NCBI RefSeq assembly: GCF_000009265.1 | Contig: NC_008379.1 | Coordinates: 124,001-188,000 of the forward strand | DNA length: 64,000 nucleotides | DNA from: Rhizobium johnstonii 3841 | GTDB lineage: Bacteria; Pseudomonadota; Alphaproteobacteria; Rhizobiales; Rhizobiaceae | Direction: 5' to 3' | In this document: positions 1 to 9,897 of the stretch, piece by piece | Layout of the letters: every line of letters starts with the position of its first letter | How positions within the stretch are numbered: the stretch's first letter is position 1 | Notes under the pieces: model-generated | What the model was told of the DNA's origin: nothing | Seen by the model: only the letters and a program-made list of their open reading frames with translations | The model's database searches: none | Translations under genes and position numbers: made by a program

Positions 1-1
1 C

Positions 2-775
2 GAAATCGCCTTACGCATCGATAAAGCCGCCGCCATTCTCCAGCTTGAGCCTTATCTCGACCGCAAGCCCAAGGCGCTTTCCGGCGGCCAGCGTCAACGT
101 GTTGCGATCGGCCGCGCCATCATGCGCGAACCGGATGTCTTTCTGTTTGACGAGCCGCTCTCCAATCTCGATGCCGCTCTTCGCGTCTCGATGCGCACCG
201 AGATCGCTAAGCTCCACCACCGCCTCGCCGCAACCATGATCTACGTCACGCACGATCAGACGGAAGCCATGACCATGGCAGACCGTATCGTGGTCCTCAG
301 GGACGGGCAGATCGAACAGGTCGGCGCGCCGATCGAGCTTTACGAGCGCCCCGCCAATGCCTTCGTGGCTGGTTTCCTCGGTGCGCCGCGCATCAATCTG
401 CTCCCGGCAACAGTTACAGCCGTCGACGGCGAAACGGTCGAACTCGCCTGTGCGGGAGATGCCCGCCTTACTGCCAAGGTTCGTGCCAGTCCCGCCAAGG
501 GCGACACGGTGACGATCGGCCTGAGGCCGGAAATCCTGTTGCCGGCCGATGAAGGAGCGCTCAGCGGAACCGTTGATGTCGTTGAGCAGCTCGGCTCGTT
601 GCAACTTGTCTATGCGACGCTTGCTGATGGCACCGCCATCGTCTCCGAACAGCGCGGCGGCGCGGCGCCCTCGATCGGCTCCGTCGCCCGTTTTGCGATC
701 GGCCCCGGCACGCGCCACGTCTTCGATGCAAACAAGGTCTCGATCACCCTGCATTCTGAAGCGGGTGGAGCATGA
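2..775 (+). CDS. Sugar ABC transporter ATP-binding subunit (5' end outside window)
   Basis: ATP-hydrolysing subunit of a carbohydrate importer, cut by the left edge of the window. The 257 visible residues start just before the ABC signature ([14 protein letters not shown], about residues 26-39). Walker B with its catalytic Glu follows ([12 protein letters not shown]), then the switch histidine ([15 protein letters not shown]) and a C-terminal TOBE-type regulatory region from about residue 135 on. The LSNLD and EAMTMADR wording is typical of the MalK/UgpC/MsmK group that energises CUT1 importers. Walker A and the start codon lie upstream of base 1. The stop overlaps the next start as ATGA (772-775), so it is translationally coupled to the permease. 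Exact sugar unknown; the downstream glycosidase suggests an oligosaccharide or glycoside. Confidence 0.95.
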   Translation, partial: EIALRIDKAAAILQLEPYLDRKPKALSGGQRQRVAIGRAIMREPDVFLFDEPLSNLDAALRVSMRTEIAKLHHRLAATMIYVTHDQTEAMTMADRIVVLRDGQIEQVGAPIELYERPANAFVAGFLGAPRINLLPATVTAVDGETVELACAGDARLTAKVRASPAKGDTVTIGLRPEILLPADEGALSGTVDVVEQLGSLQLVYATLADGTAIVSEQRGGAAPSIGSVARFAIGPGTRHVFDANKVSITLHSEAGGA

Positions 776-1662
776 GCACCAGCAGCCTGACCGCCGCCCG
801 CAGGCGCGATGCACTCGCCGCTTATATCTTCCTCGCGCCTTTCGCGGTGATCTACGCCACGTTCCTGGTCTACCCCTTCTTCAAGGGCTTGTGGATCAGT
901 CTCCACGACTGGGAGCTTGCCGGCAGCTACCGGAAATATATCGGCCTCCTCAACTATGAGGACATGTGGTTCGACACGATCTTCTGGAAGACCGTGGGCA
1001 ATACGCTGGCCTTCGTCGCCATGACCGTGCCGACCATGACAGCACTGGCCCTGGTGCTGGCTCTTGCCGTGTTCGGGCAGGGGCGGCTCAAGGGTGTGCT
1101 GCGGTCCGTGTTCTTCATGTCGAGCGTGTTTTCGGTCTCGGTCGTGACGCTGATCTGGTCGATGGTGCTGTCTGCGGACAACGGCCTGCTGGTGCCGCTC
1201 TTCAATCTCATCGGCGTCAACCCCGTCAATTTCCTCGGGCACCCGACGCTCGCCATGCCGTCGATTGCGTTGACGACGCTTTGGTGGGGTGTCGGCCTCC
1301 CCATGGCGCTGTTTCTGGCTGCACTAAGCCAGATACCACCGGAACTTTACGAAGCAGCTGAACTCGATCATGCCGGTCGGTTCAGCGTCCTGAAAAACAT
1401 CACCCTGCCGTCGATCCGTCACACCGTGCTCCTGGTTCTGGTCCTGCAGATCGTCGGTCAGTTCCAGATTTTCGGTCAGGCCCACCTGATGACACAGGGC
1501 GGGCCTGCCAATCGGACGCGTACGCTGGTTCAGTACATCTACGAGACGAGCTTCCGCGACTGGCAGGTCGGTTACGCCACGGCCATGTCCTTCGGGCTCT
1601 TCATCCTGATGCTTGGCTTCACAATGCTGCAGCTCTGGCTCGGCCGCAGGGGGGACGAATGA
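772..1662 (+). CDS. Sugar ABC transporter permease, MalF/UgpA type
   Basis: Inner-membrane permease of 296 residues, the usual size for CUT1 'F' subunits. Hydrophobic segments include residues about 17-38 ([20 protein letters not shown]) and several more up to the C-terminus. The cytoplasmic EAA coupling loop that contacts the ATPase is clear: [20 protein letters not shown], around residues 190-209. It overlaps the ATPase gene upstream and the second permease downstream by four bases each, so the three are one translational unit. Substrate cannot be read from the sequence. The family assignment is firm. Confidence 0.95.
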   Translation: MSTSSLTAARRRDALAAYIFLAPFAVIYATFLVYPFFKGLWISLHDWELAGSYRKYIGLLNYEDMWFDTIFWKTVGNTLAFVAMTVPTMTALALVLALAVFGQGRLKGVLRSVFFMSSVFSVSVVTLIWSMVLSADNGLLVPLFNLIGVNPVNFLGHPTLAMPSIALTTLWWGVGLPMALFLAALSQIPPELYEAAELDHAGRFSVLKNITLPSIRHTVLLVLVLQIVGQFQIFGQAHLMTQGGPANRTRTLVQYIYETSFRDWQVGYATAMSFGLFILMLGFTMLQLWLGRRGDE

Positions 1663-2507
1663 TGGCAAGCGCACGCACAAGCGGCCTCCGCCGCGCCACG
1701 GACGTTCTCATCCTCGGTGCAACCATCGCCTTTGCGATCCTCTGGCTTCTGCCCGTCGTCTGGGTCGTCGCCATGTCGCTGAAGCCGAATACCGAGCTGA
1801 TGCGTTCCACGGCAGGCTTCCTGCCGGTCCCATTCACGCTCGATAATTATATCGGCCTCCTGAAGCTCGATACCGTGCCTCGCTGGCTGATGCACAGTCT
1901 GATCGTCTCGGTAACGATGACAATTTTGGTTCTGGTCGTCTCTTCTATGGCCGGCTACGCGTTCGCGCGCCTGGAGTTCCCCTTCAAGAAGACGCTGTTC
2001 ATGCTCGTGATTGCCGGCCTGATGGTGCCCGAGCAGGCAGTGTTCATTCCGCTGCACACGATGGTCTCGGGCTGGGGACTGCATAATACCCACTTCGCGC
2101 TGGTCATGCCTCGCGTCGCCGTGCCAATCGGTGTGTTTTTGATGATGCAGTTCTTCCGCAGCGTTCCGAAAGAACTGGAGGAAGCCGCCGCCATTGATCA
2201 CGCCTCACGGCTGACGATCTTTCTGAAGATTATGTTGCCGCTCTCCGTGCCTGCACTGACCACGCTCGGTCTGTTCACCTTCATCTTCGCCTGGAACGAC
2301 TTTCTCTGGCCGCTCGTCTCGGCGACCAAGGCCGACATGTACACGGTCACGGTCGGCCTTGCCTCGATCCAGACCAACTTCGCTTTCTCGGAGGGCATCG
2401 GCGCTGTCATGGCATCGGCGGTCTTTGCCAGCCTGCCCATCATTCTTCTGTTCCTGATCTTCCAGCGCTTCATCGTGGCAGGTGTTGCCATGAGCGCCGG
2501 CAAATAG
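1659..2507 (+). CDS. Sugar ABC transporter permease, MalG/UgpE type
   Basis: Second inner-membrane permease, 282 residues. It has an N-terminal membrane segment (ILGATIAFAILWLLPVVWVV), further hydrophobic segments and the EAA loop ELEEAAAIDHASRLTIFLKI around residues 171-190. It forms the heterodimeric channel with the product of 772-1662. The start is an ATG in an ATGATG run overlapping the upstream stop by four bases. A 59-base gap separates it from the binding-protein gene, whose own strong Shine-Dalgarno sequence would allow the higher expression usual for binding proteins. Confidence 0.95.
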   Translation: MMASARTSGLRRATDVLILGATIAFAILWLLPVVWVVAMSLKPNTELMRSTAGFLPVPFTLDNYIGLLKLDTVPRWLMHSLIVSVTMTILVLVVSSMAGYAFARLEFPFKKTLFMLVIAGLMVPEQAVFIPLHTMVSGWGLHNTHFALVMPRVAVPIGVFLMMQFFRSVPKELEEAAAIDHASRLTIFLKIMLPLSVPALTTLGLFTFIFAWNDFLWPLVSATKADMYTVTVGLASIQTNFAFSEGIGAVMASAVFASLPIILLFLIFQRFIVAGVAMSAGK

Positions 2508-2566
2508 GCACCGGCCCGACCGGCCATGCCGGGACGGGTTTTTCGCAACGGCATCGCAAGGAGGAT

Positions 2567-3898
2567 ATGATGCACAACACGAAAATGCTGCAACGTCTGG
2601 CGCTCGCCACGACCCTGATGACCGCGCTCTGGGGAGGAGCAGCCCAAGCAGTCGACATCTCGTTCTTCCGCTTCTTCGGCGATTGCCAAGGCGAATACGG
2701 CGAGGTGACAGACGTGACCAAGGCCAATGGCGAATGCGGCATCATCACCGCGCTCACCAACAAGTTCAACGCAGAAAACACCATCGGCGCCAAGGTCGTC
2801 ACCCAGACGGCCGAATGGGGCGCCTATTACGACCTGCTGACCGCGACTTATTCCACCGGCAACATCCCTGACGTCGCCGTCATGCACGCCTCGATAATGC
2901 CGAATTTTTCCGACCGGGATCTCCTGACGCCGCTGACCAAACCGATTGCCGATCTCGGCATCCAGACAAGCGACTTCGTACCGGCGGCGCTGAAGAACGC
3001 TACCGCCAAGAACGAAATTTATGCCCTCCCATACGACCTTCATGCGCTGCTCTTCCATGTCAACATGGATCTGATGAAGAAAGCGGGCCTTGTGAACGCA
3101 GACGGCTCGCCGATCCTGCCGAAATCGCCCGAGGAACTGCTCGAGCAGGGCAAGAAGTTCAAGGAAGCGACCGGCAAGTACTACATCGGTTCGGAAGCCC
3201 AGAGTTCGGAGGGCATGATGGTGCGCCTGTTCGACACGCTTCTCTGGCAGCAGGGCGTCGATGTCCTCTCCGCCGACGGCAAGACGGCCAGCATCAATAC
3301 AGCGGAAGGGCTGAACGCAGCCAAGCTGATCTCATCGATATTCTCGGAAGGTCTTGCCAATCCGGCGCTGGATTATCCCGGCTCCGAACAGGCGTTCCTC
3401 AATGGCGAAACCGGGATTCTGATCAACGGCACCTGGGGCGTCGACAACTACGACACCCAGGCCAAGATCGGCAAAGTGGCCCTCAAGGACTATCGCGTCG
3501 CCAATGTGCCGCAACTCTACGCGAAGCCCTCCGTCTGGGCCGACAGCCATATGTGGGTCATCCCGAAGGACGACGATCGCAGCGAAGACAAGACGAAAGC
3601 CGCTCTCGCCTTCCTCAAGTTTCTGAACGACAACAACTTCCAATGGTCGCGCACCGGCCATTTGTCGACCCGTCAGTCGGTTCTGAATTCCGAAGAGTTC
3701 AAGGCCCTGCCGCATCGCGCCGAGTTTGCCGACACTGCCAAAAATGCCACGTCACTGCCGCAGATCCAGAACCAACGTGCAGTCTACAACGCGATGATCA
3801 CCGACTTGAACGCGATGTGGCTGACAGGCACCGATCCGCAGGCAACGCTTGAAGCGATGCAGGCCGGGGTCGAGCGCGTCCTGCGTCGCAATCGCTAG
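2567..3898 (+). CDS. Extracellular sugar-binding protein of the ABC importer
   Basis: Periplasmic solute-binding protein (CUT1/family 1 type), 443 residues, which captures the sugar and delivers it to the two permeases upstream. The first 25 or so residues form a Sec signal peptide (charged start, hydrophobic core, AQA cleavage region before VDISFFRFF). The mature part keeps the family pattern of an N-terminal lobe, hinge and C-terminal lobe (for example GETGILINGTWGVDNYD and a WSRTGHLSTRQSVL segment near the C-terminus). The start is set by GGAGG a few bases before ATGATG. Gene order ATPase, permease, permease, binding protein and hydrolase supports one catabolic operon. Ligand unknown. Confidence 0.93.
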   Translation: MMHNTKMLQRLALATTLMTALWGGAAQAVDISFFRFFGDCQGEYGEVTDVTKANGECGIITALTNKFNAENTIGAKVVTQTAEWGAYYDLLTATYSTGNIPDVAVMHASIMPNFSDRDLLTPLTKPIADLGIQTSDFVPAALKNATAKNEIYALPYDLHALLFHVNMDLMKKAGLVNADGSPILPKSPEELLEQGKKFKEATGKYYIGSEAQSSEGMMVRLFDTLLWQQGVDVLSADGKTASINTAEGLNAAKLISSIFSEGLANPALDYPGSEQAFLNGETGILINGTWGVDNYDTQAKIGKVALKDYRVANVPQLYAKPSVWADSHMWVIPKDDDRSEDKTKAALAFLKFLNDNNFQWSRTGHLSTRQSVLNSEEFKALPHRAEFADTAKNATSLPQIQNQRAVYNAMITDLNAMWLTGTDPQATLEAMQAGVERVLRRNR

Positions 3899-3906
3899 TT
3901 CCTCCA

Positions 3907-3965
3907 ACCCCTCTTGAGGGGTGGTCTCCCCCGCCGGGATACGCGCCACGCCGTGCGTATCCCGG
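3907..3965 (+). terminator. Two hairpins between binding-protein and hydrolase genes
   Basis: Right after the binding-protein stop there is a short hairpin (ACCCCTC at 3907-3913 pairing with GAGGGGT at 3916-3922). A perfect 11-bp stem follows, CCGGGATACGC (3934-3944) with GCGTATCCCGG (3955-3965), loop 10 bases. No T-run follows, so a leaky terminator or a 3' mRNA-stabilising structure is more likely than full termination. Such structures often keep binding-protein mRNA abundant compared with downstream operon genes; that role is inference here. Confidence 0.55.
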
Positions 3966-4003
3966 AACCCCAATCGAAAAAGCCGATCTTCCAAGGATAA
4001 CTG

Positions 4004-6772
4004 ATGAACGCCTATTCCCAGTCGCTCGCCCCAGCGAACACACCGCTCCGCGAAACGTTTTCCCTTGATGGGACCTGGGAGTTCCGCCACGAGACCGATC
4101 GTGCATGGCGACATGCAAAGGTGCCGGCGCACTGGCAGGCGTGTTTCGAGGATCTCGCCGTCAGCTTCGGATCGGCAACCTATCGCAGAACCTTCACGCT
4201 CCCCGCAGAATGGTCGGCTCGGGAAATCGCCATCCGCTTCGGTGCTGTCAGCGATCTGGCCACTGTCTCCATCAACGGCACTGAGATCGGCCGTCATGAA
4301 GGCGGTTATCTTCCTTTCGAATTCGTGATTCCACCCGCTCTGTTAAAGGCGGAGAACACCGTCGAAGTCCTGGCCTGCCTGCCGGATGCTTACCGCGACG
4401 AGAGTGGCGCCGATTTTGCGGAGATCCCGCATGGCAAGCAGAGCTGGTATGGCCCGCAAGGCGGCATCTGGCAGTCCGTCCTCATCGAAGCCCGCGATCC
4501 CGCTCACATCTCATCGCTTCGCCTCGACCCGATTTGGCCGGAAGCCAGGCTCGATCTTAAAGCCCGCTTTGCGAGCATGGTTGCAGGCTCGCTGAAAATC
4601 GAGATCATCGGCCCGCAGGGCATGCCAGTCTTTACCGGAAACATTCCGGCCGCGGGAAATACCCTCGATCATTCGATCCAGCTCGACTCCGTCGCGCCAT
4701 GGTCGCCGGACAGCCCGAACCTCTATACGATCACAACGATCCTCAGCGCTGACGGCGTCGAGATCGACAGCCGGCAGGAAAGTTTCGGCTTTCGCCGCTT
4801 CGAAGCCAAGGACGGCTTCCTGCATCTGAACGGCAAGCCGCTTTATCTGCGCGCCGCGCTCGATCAGGATTACTATCCCGATGGTTTCGGCGCGCCGCCT
4901 TCGCTCGACCTGCTCGAAGACCAGTTGCGCAAGGCTAAGGCAATGGGCCTGAATTGCCTGCGCTGCCACATCAAAGTGCCGGACCCGCGCTATTACGAGG
5001 TCGCCGACCGGCTGGGCATGCTGATCTGGAGCGAAATTCCAAATATCGAGACCTTCACCCCGGCCTCCGCCGAGCGCCTGCGCACGACAATGGAAGGTAT
5101 TCTCGCCCGTGACGGCAATCACCCCTCCATCGTAATCTGGACCCTGATCAATGAAGATTGGGGCACTCGGCTGCGCGAAGCGGCCGAACAGCGGCAATGG
5201 ATTTCCGACATGGTCGACTGGCTGCGTGTCGAAGACCCGCTACGGCTCGTTGTCGACAATTCCGCCTGCTTCCCGAACGTCCACGTCAAGACCGACATCA
5301 ACGACTACCACTTCTACCGAACGGCGGTGGATCGGCGCGAGGAATGGGACACGCTCTGCCGCGAATTCGCCGGCAATGCCGACTGGACCTTCTCAACCGA
5401 AAAGGAAGCCGTGCGCACGAGGAAGGAACCGCTTGTCCTCTCCGAGTTCGGCGTCTGGGGTCTACCGGATCCTGCCCGTCTGCGCGAAAAGAACGGCCGC
5501 GACCCCTGGTGGATGGCGTATGGTGCCACCTGGGCGGATGGCACAGCACTGCCGCAGGGCATCGAAGCTCGTTTCCGCGAACTCGCCCTTGAGAAAGTTT
5601 TTGGTGATCTCGGTCGTTTCATCGAGAAGGTGCAGTGGTATCAATACATGAACCTGAAATACGAGATCGAGGTTATCCGAACGCACGCGCCGATCGGAGG
5701 TTATGTCATCACCGAACTTACCGATGTCCATTGGGAAGGCAACGGGCTGATGGACATGGCACGCAATCCGCGCGTCTTCGCCAAAGCGCTGCCGGCCGTC
5801 AATTCCGACATCGTCATCGCGCCGGGTGCTGCCCGCCACGCCGTCTATGAGGGGCAGACGGCCAGCTTCGACATCAAGGTGTCGAGCGGCGGAACAGCAC
5901 TGCCCGAAGGCAGTCGCCTCGTCTGGGAATTTGGCGCTGAAAAAGGCGAGATACCGCTGCCGGCCATGGCGCCGATGCAGGTTCACAATGCCCCGATCAC
6001 CACAACAGCAGATGCGGTGCCGGTGCCCGCGATCCAAAAGGCCCGGTTCCAGGTCGTGTCGCCCGATGGAAGCGTGCTGTCCCAGAATTTCGAGACACTC
6101 GCGGTCTACGGCAAACGGGATGCGCTACCCCCCATCCGCTTTGCTTCGAACGACGACGGGATTTCCGAGAGGTTGTCGGCCCTTGGCCATGTCAGCGTCT
6201 CGCCGCACGAGGCGGATGTCTTCATCACCAAGGACATCGATGCCGATCGCGTCGAGGCAATCCATTCCGGCCAGCGGGTGCTGCAGATCGTCGACAAGGA
6301 TCCCGGCCGTCTGCGCGATGACGCGCCGCCGCGCGATGGCCCTATGTCGATTGAAATCGATCCGGGCGCCGGCGGCATGGTTTCCGGGCCATACTTCAGT
6401 TTTCCCGGCTACAATCTCGTCAATCGTCACAAATCGATCTGGCGCGGGGATTGGGTCGGCAACTTCTCCTGGTTGCGCCGGGATGGCGTCTTCGCCCATG
6501 TGCCGGGCGGTCCGCTGTTCGACCTGTCCTTCACGGGCGTCGCGCCGCACCAGGTGATGACTGGCCTCCGTCCCTGGGAATTCCAAGGTCGCGTGTACGC
6601 CGGCGTCGTTATCGGTTGGGTTCACAAACCCGCTGCCTTCATCATCGAAAAGCGGCTCGGCCGCGGTAAGCTTGTCGCGACGACCTTCCGCCTCCACCAG
6701 GAGGCACCGGATGTCGACCCGCTTGCCACCGCGCTTTACGATGGCCTCTTTGCTCTTGCCACGAGACCGTGA
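4004..6772 (+). CDS. Glycoside hydrolase family 2 enzyme
   Basis: Large 922-residue retaining glycosidase of the GH2 type (beta-galactosidase/glucuronidase/mannosidase clan). The N-terminal sugar-binding jelly roll (FSLDGTWEFRHETD) and an immunoglobulin-like domain lead into a TIM barrel. The predicted acid/base is Glu384 in WTLINEDWGTR and the nucleophile is Glu481 in LVLSEFGVWG, both preceded by the expected contexts. About 300 further residues form an accessory C-terminal region of unknown role. There is no signal peptide, so it should act in the cytoplasm on the sugar brought in by the importer encoded just upstream. AAGGAT before the ATG is the likely ribosome site. Exact glycoside specificity is not readable. 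Confidence 0.9.
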   Translation: MNAYSQSLAPANTPLRETFSLDGTWEFRHETDRAWRHAKVPAHWQACFEDLAVSFGSATYRRTFTLPAEWSAREIAIRFGAVSDLATVSINGTEIGRHEGGYLPFEFVIPPALLKAENTVEVLACLPDAYRDESGADFAEIPHGKQSWYGPQGGIWQSVLIEARDPAHISSLRLDPIWPEARLDLKARFASMVAGSLKIEIIGPQGMPVFTGNIPAAGNTLDHSIQLDSVAPWSPDSPNLYTITTILSADGVEIDSRQESFGFRRFEAKDGFLHLNGKPLYLRAALDQDYYPDGFGAPPSLDLLEDQLRKAKAMGLNCLRCHIKVPDPRYYEVADRLGMLIWSEIPNIETFTPASAERLRTTMEGILARDGNHPSIVIWTLINEDWGTRLREAAEQRQWISDMVDWLRVEDPLRLVVDNSACFPNVHVKTDINDYHFYRTAVDRREEWDTLCREFAGNADWTFSTEKEAVRTRKEPLVLSEFGVWGLPDPARLREKNGRDPWWMAYGATWADGTALPQGIEARFRELALEKVFGDLGRFIEKVQWYQYMNLKYEIEVIRTHAPIGGYVITELTDVHWEGNGLMDMARNPRVFAKALPAVNSDIVIAPGAARHAVYEGQTASFDIKVSSGGTALPEGSRLVWEFGAEKGEIPLPAMAPMQVHNAPITTTADAVPVPAIQKARFQVVSPDGSVLSQNFETLAVYGKRDALPPIRFASNDDGISERLSALGHVSVSPHEADVFITKDIDADRVEAIHSGQRVLQIVDKDPGRLRDDAPPRDGPMSIEIDPGAGGMVSGPYFSFPGYNLVNRHKSIWRGDWVGNFSWLRRDGVFAHVPGGPLFDLSFTGVAPHQVMTGLRPWEFQGRVYAGVVIGWVHKPAAFIIEKRLGRGKLVATTFRLHQEAPDVDPLATALYDGLFALATRP

Positions 6773-6986
6773 GCTCAGCGACAGTCAACGGAGGTCGCGG
6801 CAACTTCGCTTCGTGCTCAAGCGCTAGCGGGAGGGCTCAAGTCGCCGGTCGGGTATATGGCCCGAAGCGGGCGAAATTGATCGAAAGGCTTCGTAGCGAG
6901 CATCCTAGGCTGAACTGTCTTCCGGGAGAATCATCCCGTAGGAGATAGGTCTGTTATGCGATCTTCGGCTGCGATATTCTCGACCG

Positions 6987-8045
6987 ATGAAACTCAGTCA
7001 GACCATACGGTTCTGTACAGCCGAGGACGGCACCCGTATTGCCATGGCGTCTTGCGGGCAGGGTCAGGTGATCCTGCGGGCGGCGCACTGGCTGAGCCAT
7101 GTCGATTACGATCTCGAAAGCCCGGTGTGGCGGCCGTGGCTCCAGGCGCTGTCCGCCCACAACCGGTTTGTGCGCTACGATCCGCGCGGCTGCGGTCTGT
7201 CGGACCGGCATGTCTTTGACCTTTCGGTCGAAGCGTGGCACGCAGACCTTGCCGCCGTGGCAGCGTCGATCGAGGAGCCGCGCTTCGTCCTCCTCGGTCT
7301 TTCGCAGGGCGGCGCGCTCGCTATCGCATATGCCCTCAAGTATCCCGAGCGAGTATCGCATCTGGTGCTTTTGAACGCCTATGGTCAGGGTGCCCGCGCC
7401 AGAGCTCAGACGGAGGCCGAGCGGCTGGAAGCCGAGACCCTTGTCAATTTCGTTCGCGTCGGCTGGGGACGCGATAATCCGGCGTTTTGCCGGTTCTTCA
7501 CCAATCTCTTTATCCCCGACGGCACGCCTGAACAGCATCGCTGGTGGGGCGATCTCGAGCGACAAACGGCAACGGCCGACGTCGCTGCACAACTGCTTTG
7601 GCAGATGCAGGGGATCGACGTGCTGGACCTTGCGGCGATGCTGCGCGTCCCGACGCTGATCGCACACAGCCGCGGTGACATGCGCGTGCCGTTTGACCAG
7701 GGTTGCAAGCTCGCCGCCGCGATTCCGGGCGCGAGCTTCGTGCCGCTTGAGAGCAAGAACCATGTGCTCTTGCCGGACGAGCCGGCGTGGAATGTGTTTC
7801 AAACGGAACTTGCTGCCTTTCTCGGGCAGGATCGGTCGGTGCGGCCGCGTGCGGTCAGTGAGGCCGGTCTGACACCCGCCGAGGCCGCCCTTCTCGACCT
7901 CGTCGCGGAGGGGCTAGACAACCGCGCGATCGCTGAACGGCTTGGCAAGAGTGCAAAGACCGTCCGAAACCAGCTGTCGGTGATCTTCAGCAAACTCGGC
8001 GTGCATAGCCGCTCGCAAGCGATCGTCGTCGCGCTCTCCCGATAG
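6987..8045 (+). CDS. Alpha/beta-hydrolase fused to LuxR-type HTH domain
   Basis: A 352-residue two-domain protein. Residues about 10-270 are an alpha/beta-hydrolase: a DPRG oxyanion region (65-68), nucleophile elbow GLSQG with Ser106, an Asp in the SRGDMRVPF strand and a His in ESKNHVLL. Residues about 285-352 are a LuxR/FixJ-type helix-turn-helix (LTPAEAALLDLVAEGLDNRAIAE and then KTVRNQLSVIFSKLGV). The fusion suggests a regulator that senses or hydrolyses a small ester or lactone-like ligand, or a hydrolase domain kept only for binding; all three catalytic positions look intact. It stands alone with a 214-base gap upstream and a methyltransferase 173 bases downstream on the same strand. Ribosome site is weak at the chosen ATG. 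Confidence 0.85.
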   Translation: MKLSQTIRFCTAEDGTRIAMASCGQGQVILRAAHWLSHVDYDLESPVWRPWLQALSAHNRFVRYDPRGCGLSDRHVFDLSVEAWHADLAAVAASIEEPRFVLLGLSQGGALAIAYALKYPERVSHLVLLNAYGQGARARAQTEAERLEAETLVNFVRVGWGRDNPAFCRFFTNLFIPDGTPEQHRWWGDLERQTATADVAAQLLWQMQGIDVLDLAAMLRVPTLIAHSRGDMRVPFDQGCKLAAAIPGASFVPLESKNHVLLPDEPAWNVFQTELAAFLGQDRSVRPRAVSEAGLTPAEAALLDLVAEGLDNRAIAERLGKSAKTVRNQLSVIFSKLGVHSRSQAIVVALSR

Positions 8046-8218
8046 TCCCGCTTCTGCAGGTAGATAGACTTCCTCCGATGCCGATGGGACATGTGTCCCT
8101 CCAAGGAGCAGGATTTCTTCGCAGGCGCGGGACAACCACCTCATGCCCGCCGAGACGACAAGCTTCATCCTGGCGTCACGGATGGCAAGACGCCGTCCGA
8201 GCACCGGGAGGAAATCAC

Positions 8219-9268
8219 ATGACGGAAATCAACGAAACAACGCTCAATGAACTCGTGGGCCGCGTCCTTGGAGATCTTGGTGGAGCGGTCAGCGTGCCGC
8301 TGGTCCGGATCGGAGATGCTCTCGGGCTTTACAGGACGCTGAAGGAGATCGGGCCGGTGAAGGCCGACGAATTTGCCGATGCCTCGGGATGCGCACCTCG
8401 CTATGTGCGCGAGTGGCTGGCGGCACAGGCTGCCTCAGGTTATGTGCACCATGAGCGAGGATTGTTCTCGCTGACGCCCGAGCAGGCCTTCGTGTTTGCC
8501 GAGCCGGACAGCCCGGTCAATCTGATCGGCGCTTTCGATACCGCTGCTGCGATGGTCGAGAACCAGCCGAAGGTGCAGTCTGCCTTCAAAACCGGCCGAG
8601 GCGTTGCCTGGGGCGATCAGGCCGGCTGCATGTTCTGCGCCGTCGCGCGCCTATTCCGCCCAGGTTATGTCAATGCCCTTGTGCAGGACTGGCTGCCGGC
8701 GCTCGACGGTGTCACCGACAGGTTGAAAACGGGGGCGAAGGTGGCTGACGTCGGATGTGGGCACGGGCTATCAACGATCCTGATGGCGCAGGCGTTTCCC
8801 AATTCCCGGTTCGTGGGCTACGACTTCCATCCAGGCTCGATTGCCGCTGCGTCCGCGCACGCCCAGGCACACGGGTTGACGAACCTGCACTTCGAGGTCG
8901 GCAGGGCGCAGGATTTCGACGGCCGAGATTTCGATTTGATCACCTGCTTCGACTGCTTGCACGACATGGGCGACCCGAAAGCCGCTGCGGCTCATATCCG
9001 AAAGGCGTTAAAAGAGGGCGGCGTCTGGATGGTGGTCGAACCAATGGCCGGAGATACGCTGGAGGAGAACATCAATCCGGTTGGACGGCTCTACTACTCA
9101 GCCTCGACGATGATCTGCGTTCCGACCTCGCTCGCGCAGGAGACAGGCCTGGCACTCGGTGCGCAAGCGGGAGAGCGGCGATTGGCCGAGGTGATCCGCT
9201 CAGGCGGTTTCACTCATATCCGGCGTGCAGCCCAGACGCCCCTCAACATGATTCTCGAGGCCACCTGA
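8219..9268 (+). CDS. Class I SAM-dependent methyltransferase with winged-helix N-terminus
   Basis: A 349-residue methyltransferase. The N-terminal part (residues about 25-90, with CAPRYVREWLAAQAASGYV) looks like the winged-helix dimerisation region of O-methyltransferase-like proteins. The SAM site is DVGCGHGLST around residues 176-185 followed by an acidic strand end (FVGYDFHPGS), and LITCFDCLHDMGDP is the usual post-motif strand. The start was set at 8219 by GGGAGGAAATCAC directly before the ATG; the frame stays open further upstream without a ribosome site. Substrate is unknown. The upstream hydrolase-LuxR fusion may regulate it, which is inferred from position only. Confidence 0.85.
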   Translation: MTEINETTLNELVGRVLGDLGGAVSVPLVRIGDALGLYRTLKEIGPVKADEFADASGCAPRYVREWLAAQAASGYVHHERGLFSLTPEQAFVFAEPDSPVNLIGAFDTAAAMVENQPKVQSAFKTGRGVAWGDQAGCMFCAVARLFRPGYVNALVQDWLPALDGVTDRLKTGAKVADVGCGHGLSTILMAQAFPNSRFVGYDFHPGSIAAASAHAQAHGLTNLHFEVGRAQDFDGRDFDLITCFDCLHDMGDPKAAAAHIRKALKEGGVWMVVEPMAGDTLEENINPVGRLYYSASTMICVPTSLAQETGLALGAQAGERRLAEVIRSGGFTHIRRAAQTPLNMILEAT

Positions 9269-9447
9269 GAGTGTCGTAGCCTCGCGTGAGAAATACATTC
9301 CCGGCCCCGTCAGGAAGGTCGACGAGTGCGGCGATTGGCTTGCAGGACAACGCCAGCAGGAGCCTGATGAAGGTGGATGCGCTCGCTCCAGGTTAAGCGC
9401 ATAGCCGAAGGCTTTGCTCTTGGCGGGCTGTGTGGTAGGAGCGGGCC

Positions 9448-9792
9448 ATGACATCATTGATCGATTTCGATTGCCAAAGCTGTGGAGCCTGCTGCTCCTT
9501 TTCGCCGACCTGGCCCAGATTTTCCACCGAAACAGACGCTGCTCTCGATTTGCTGCCGGCGCATTTCGTGGCCGCGAACCAGCAAGGAATGCGTTGCGAC
9601 GGTGCGCGCTGCTCCGCATTGGTCGGTCGCGTCGGTTCGCAGACATCCTGTCAAGTATACGATCTTCGGCCTGACGTCTGCCGCGCCTGCGTCCCAGGGG
9701 ATGACGCTTGCTTGACCGCGCGCGCGTTCTTCGGGCTCGGTCAGCCAGGTTTGCCGCCCGGTCACATCGATGCGGAACCGCCAATCAACTGA
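9448..9792 (+). CDS. YkgJ-family cysteine-cluster protein
   Basis: Small 114-residue protein of the YkgJ type, thought to bind zinc or an iron-sulfur centre. The cysteine pattern is visible: FDCQSCGACCSF at the start, CDGARC in the middle, then SCQVYDLRPDVCRAC, the RPxxCR signature of the family. AGGAGC lies seven bases before the ATG. No neighbour points to a specific role. Function in the family is not established, so only the metal-binding character is claimed. Confidence 0.85.
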   Translation: MTSLIDFDCQSCGACCSFSPTWPRFSTETDAALDLLPAHFVAANQQGMRCDGARCSALVGRVGSQTSCQVYDLRPDVCRACVPGDDACLTARAFFGLGQPGLPPGHIDAEPPIN

Positions 9793-9897
9793 GGCGGGTT
9801 CCGTCCGGCTCCTCTCTTCGCCTGTCGACTTTACTGCAGCGCTTGTCATCCGAAAGTCCAGCCGAAGGTAAGGCCCGGTGGAGCCAGCCGATGTGGA

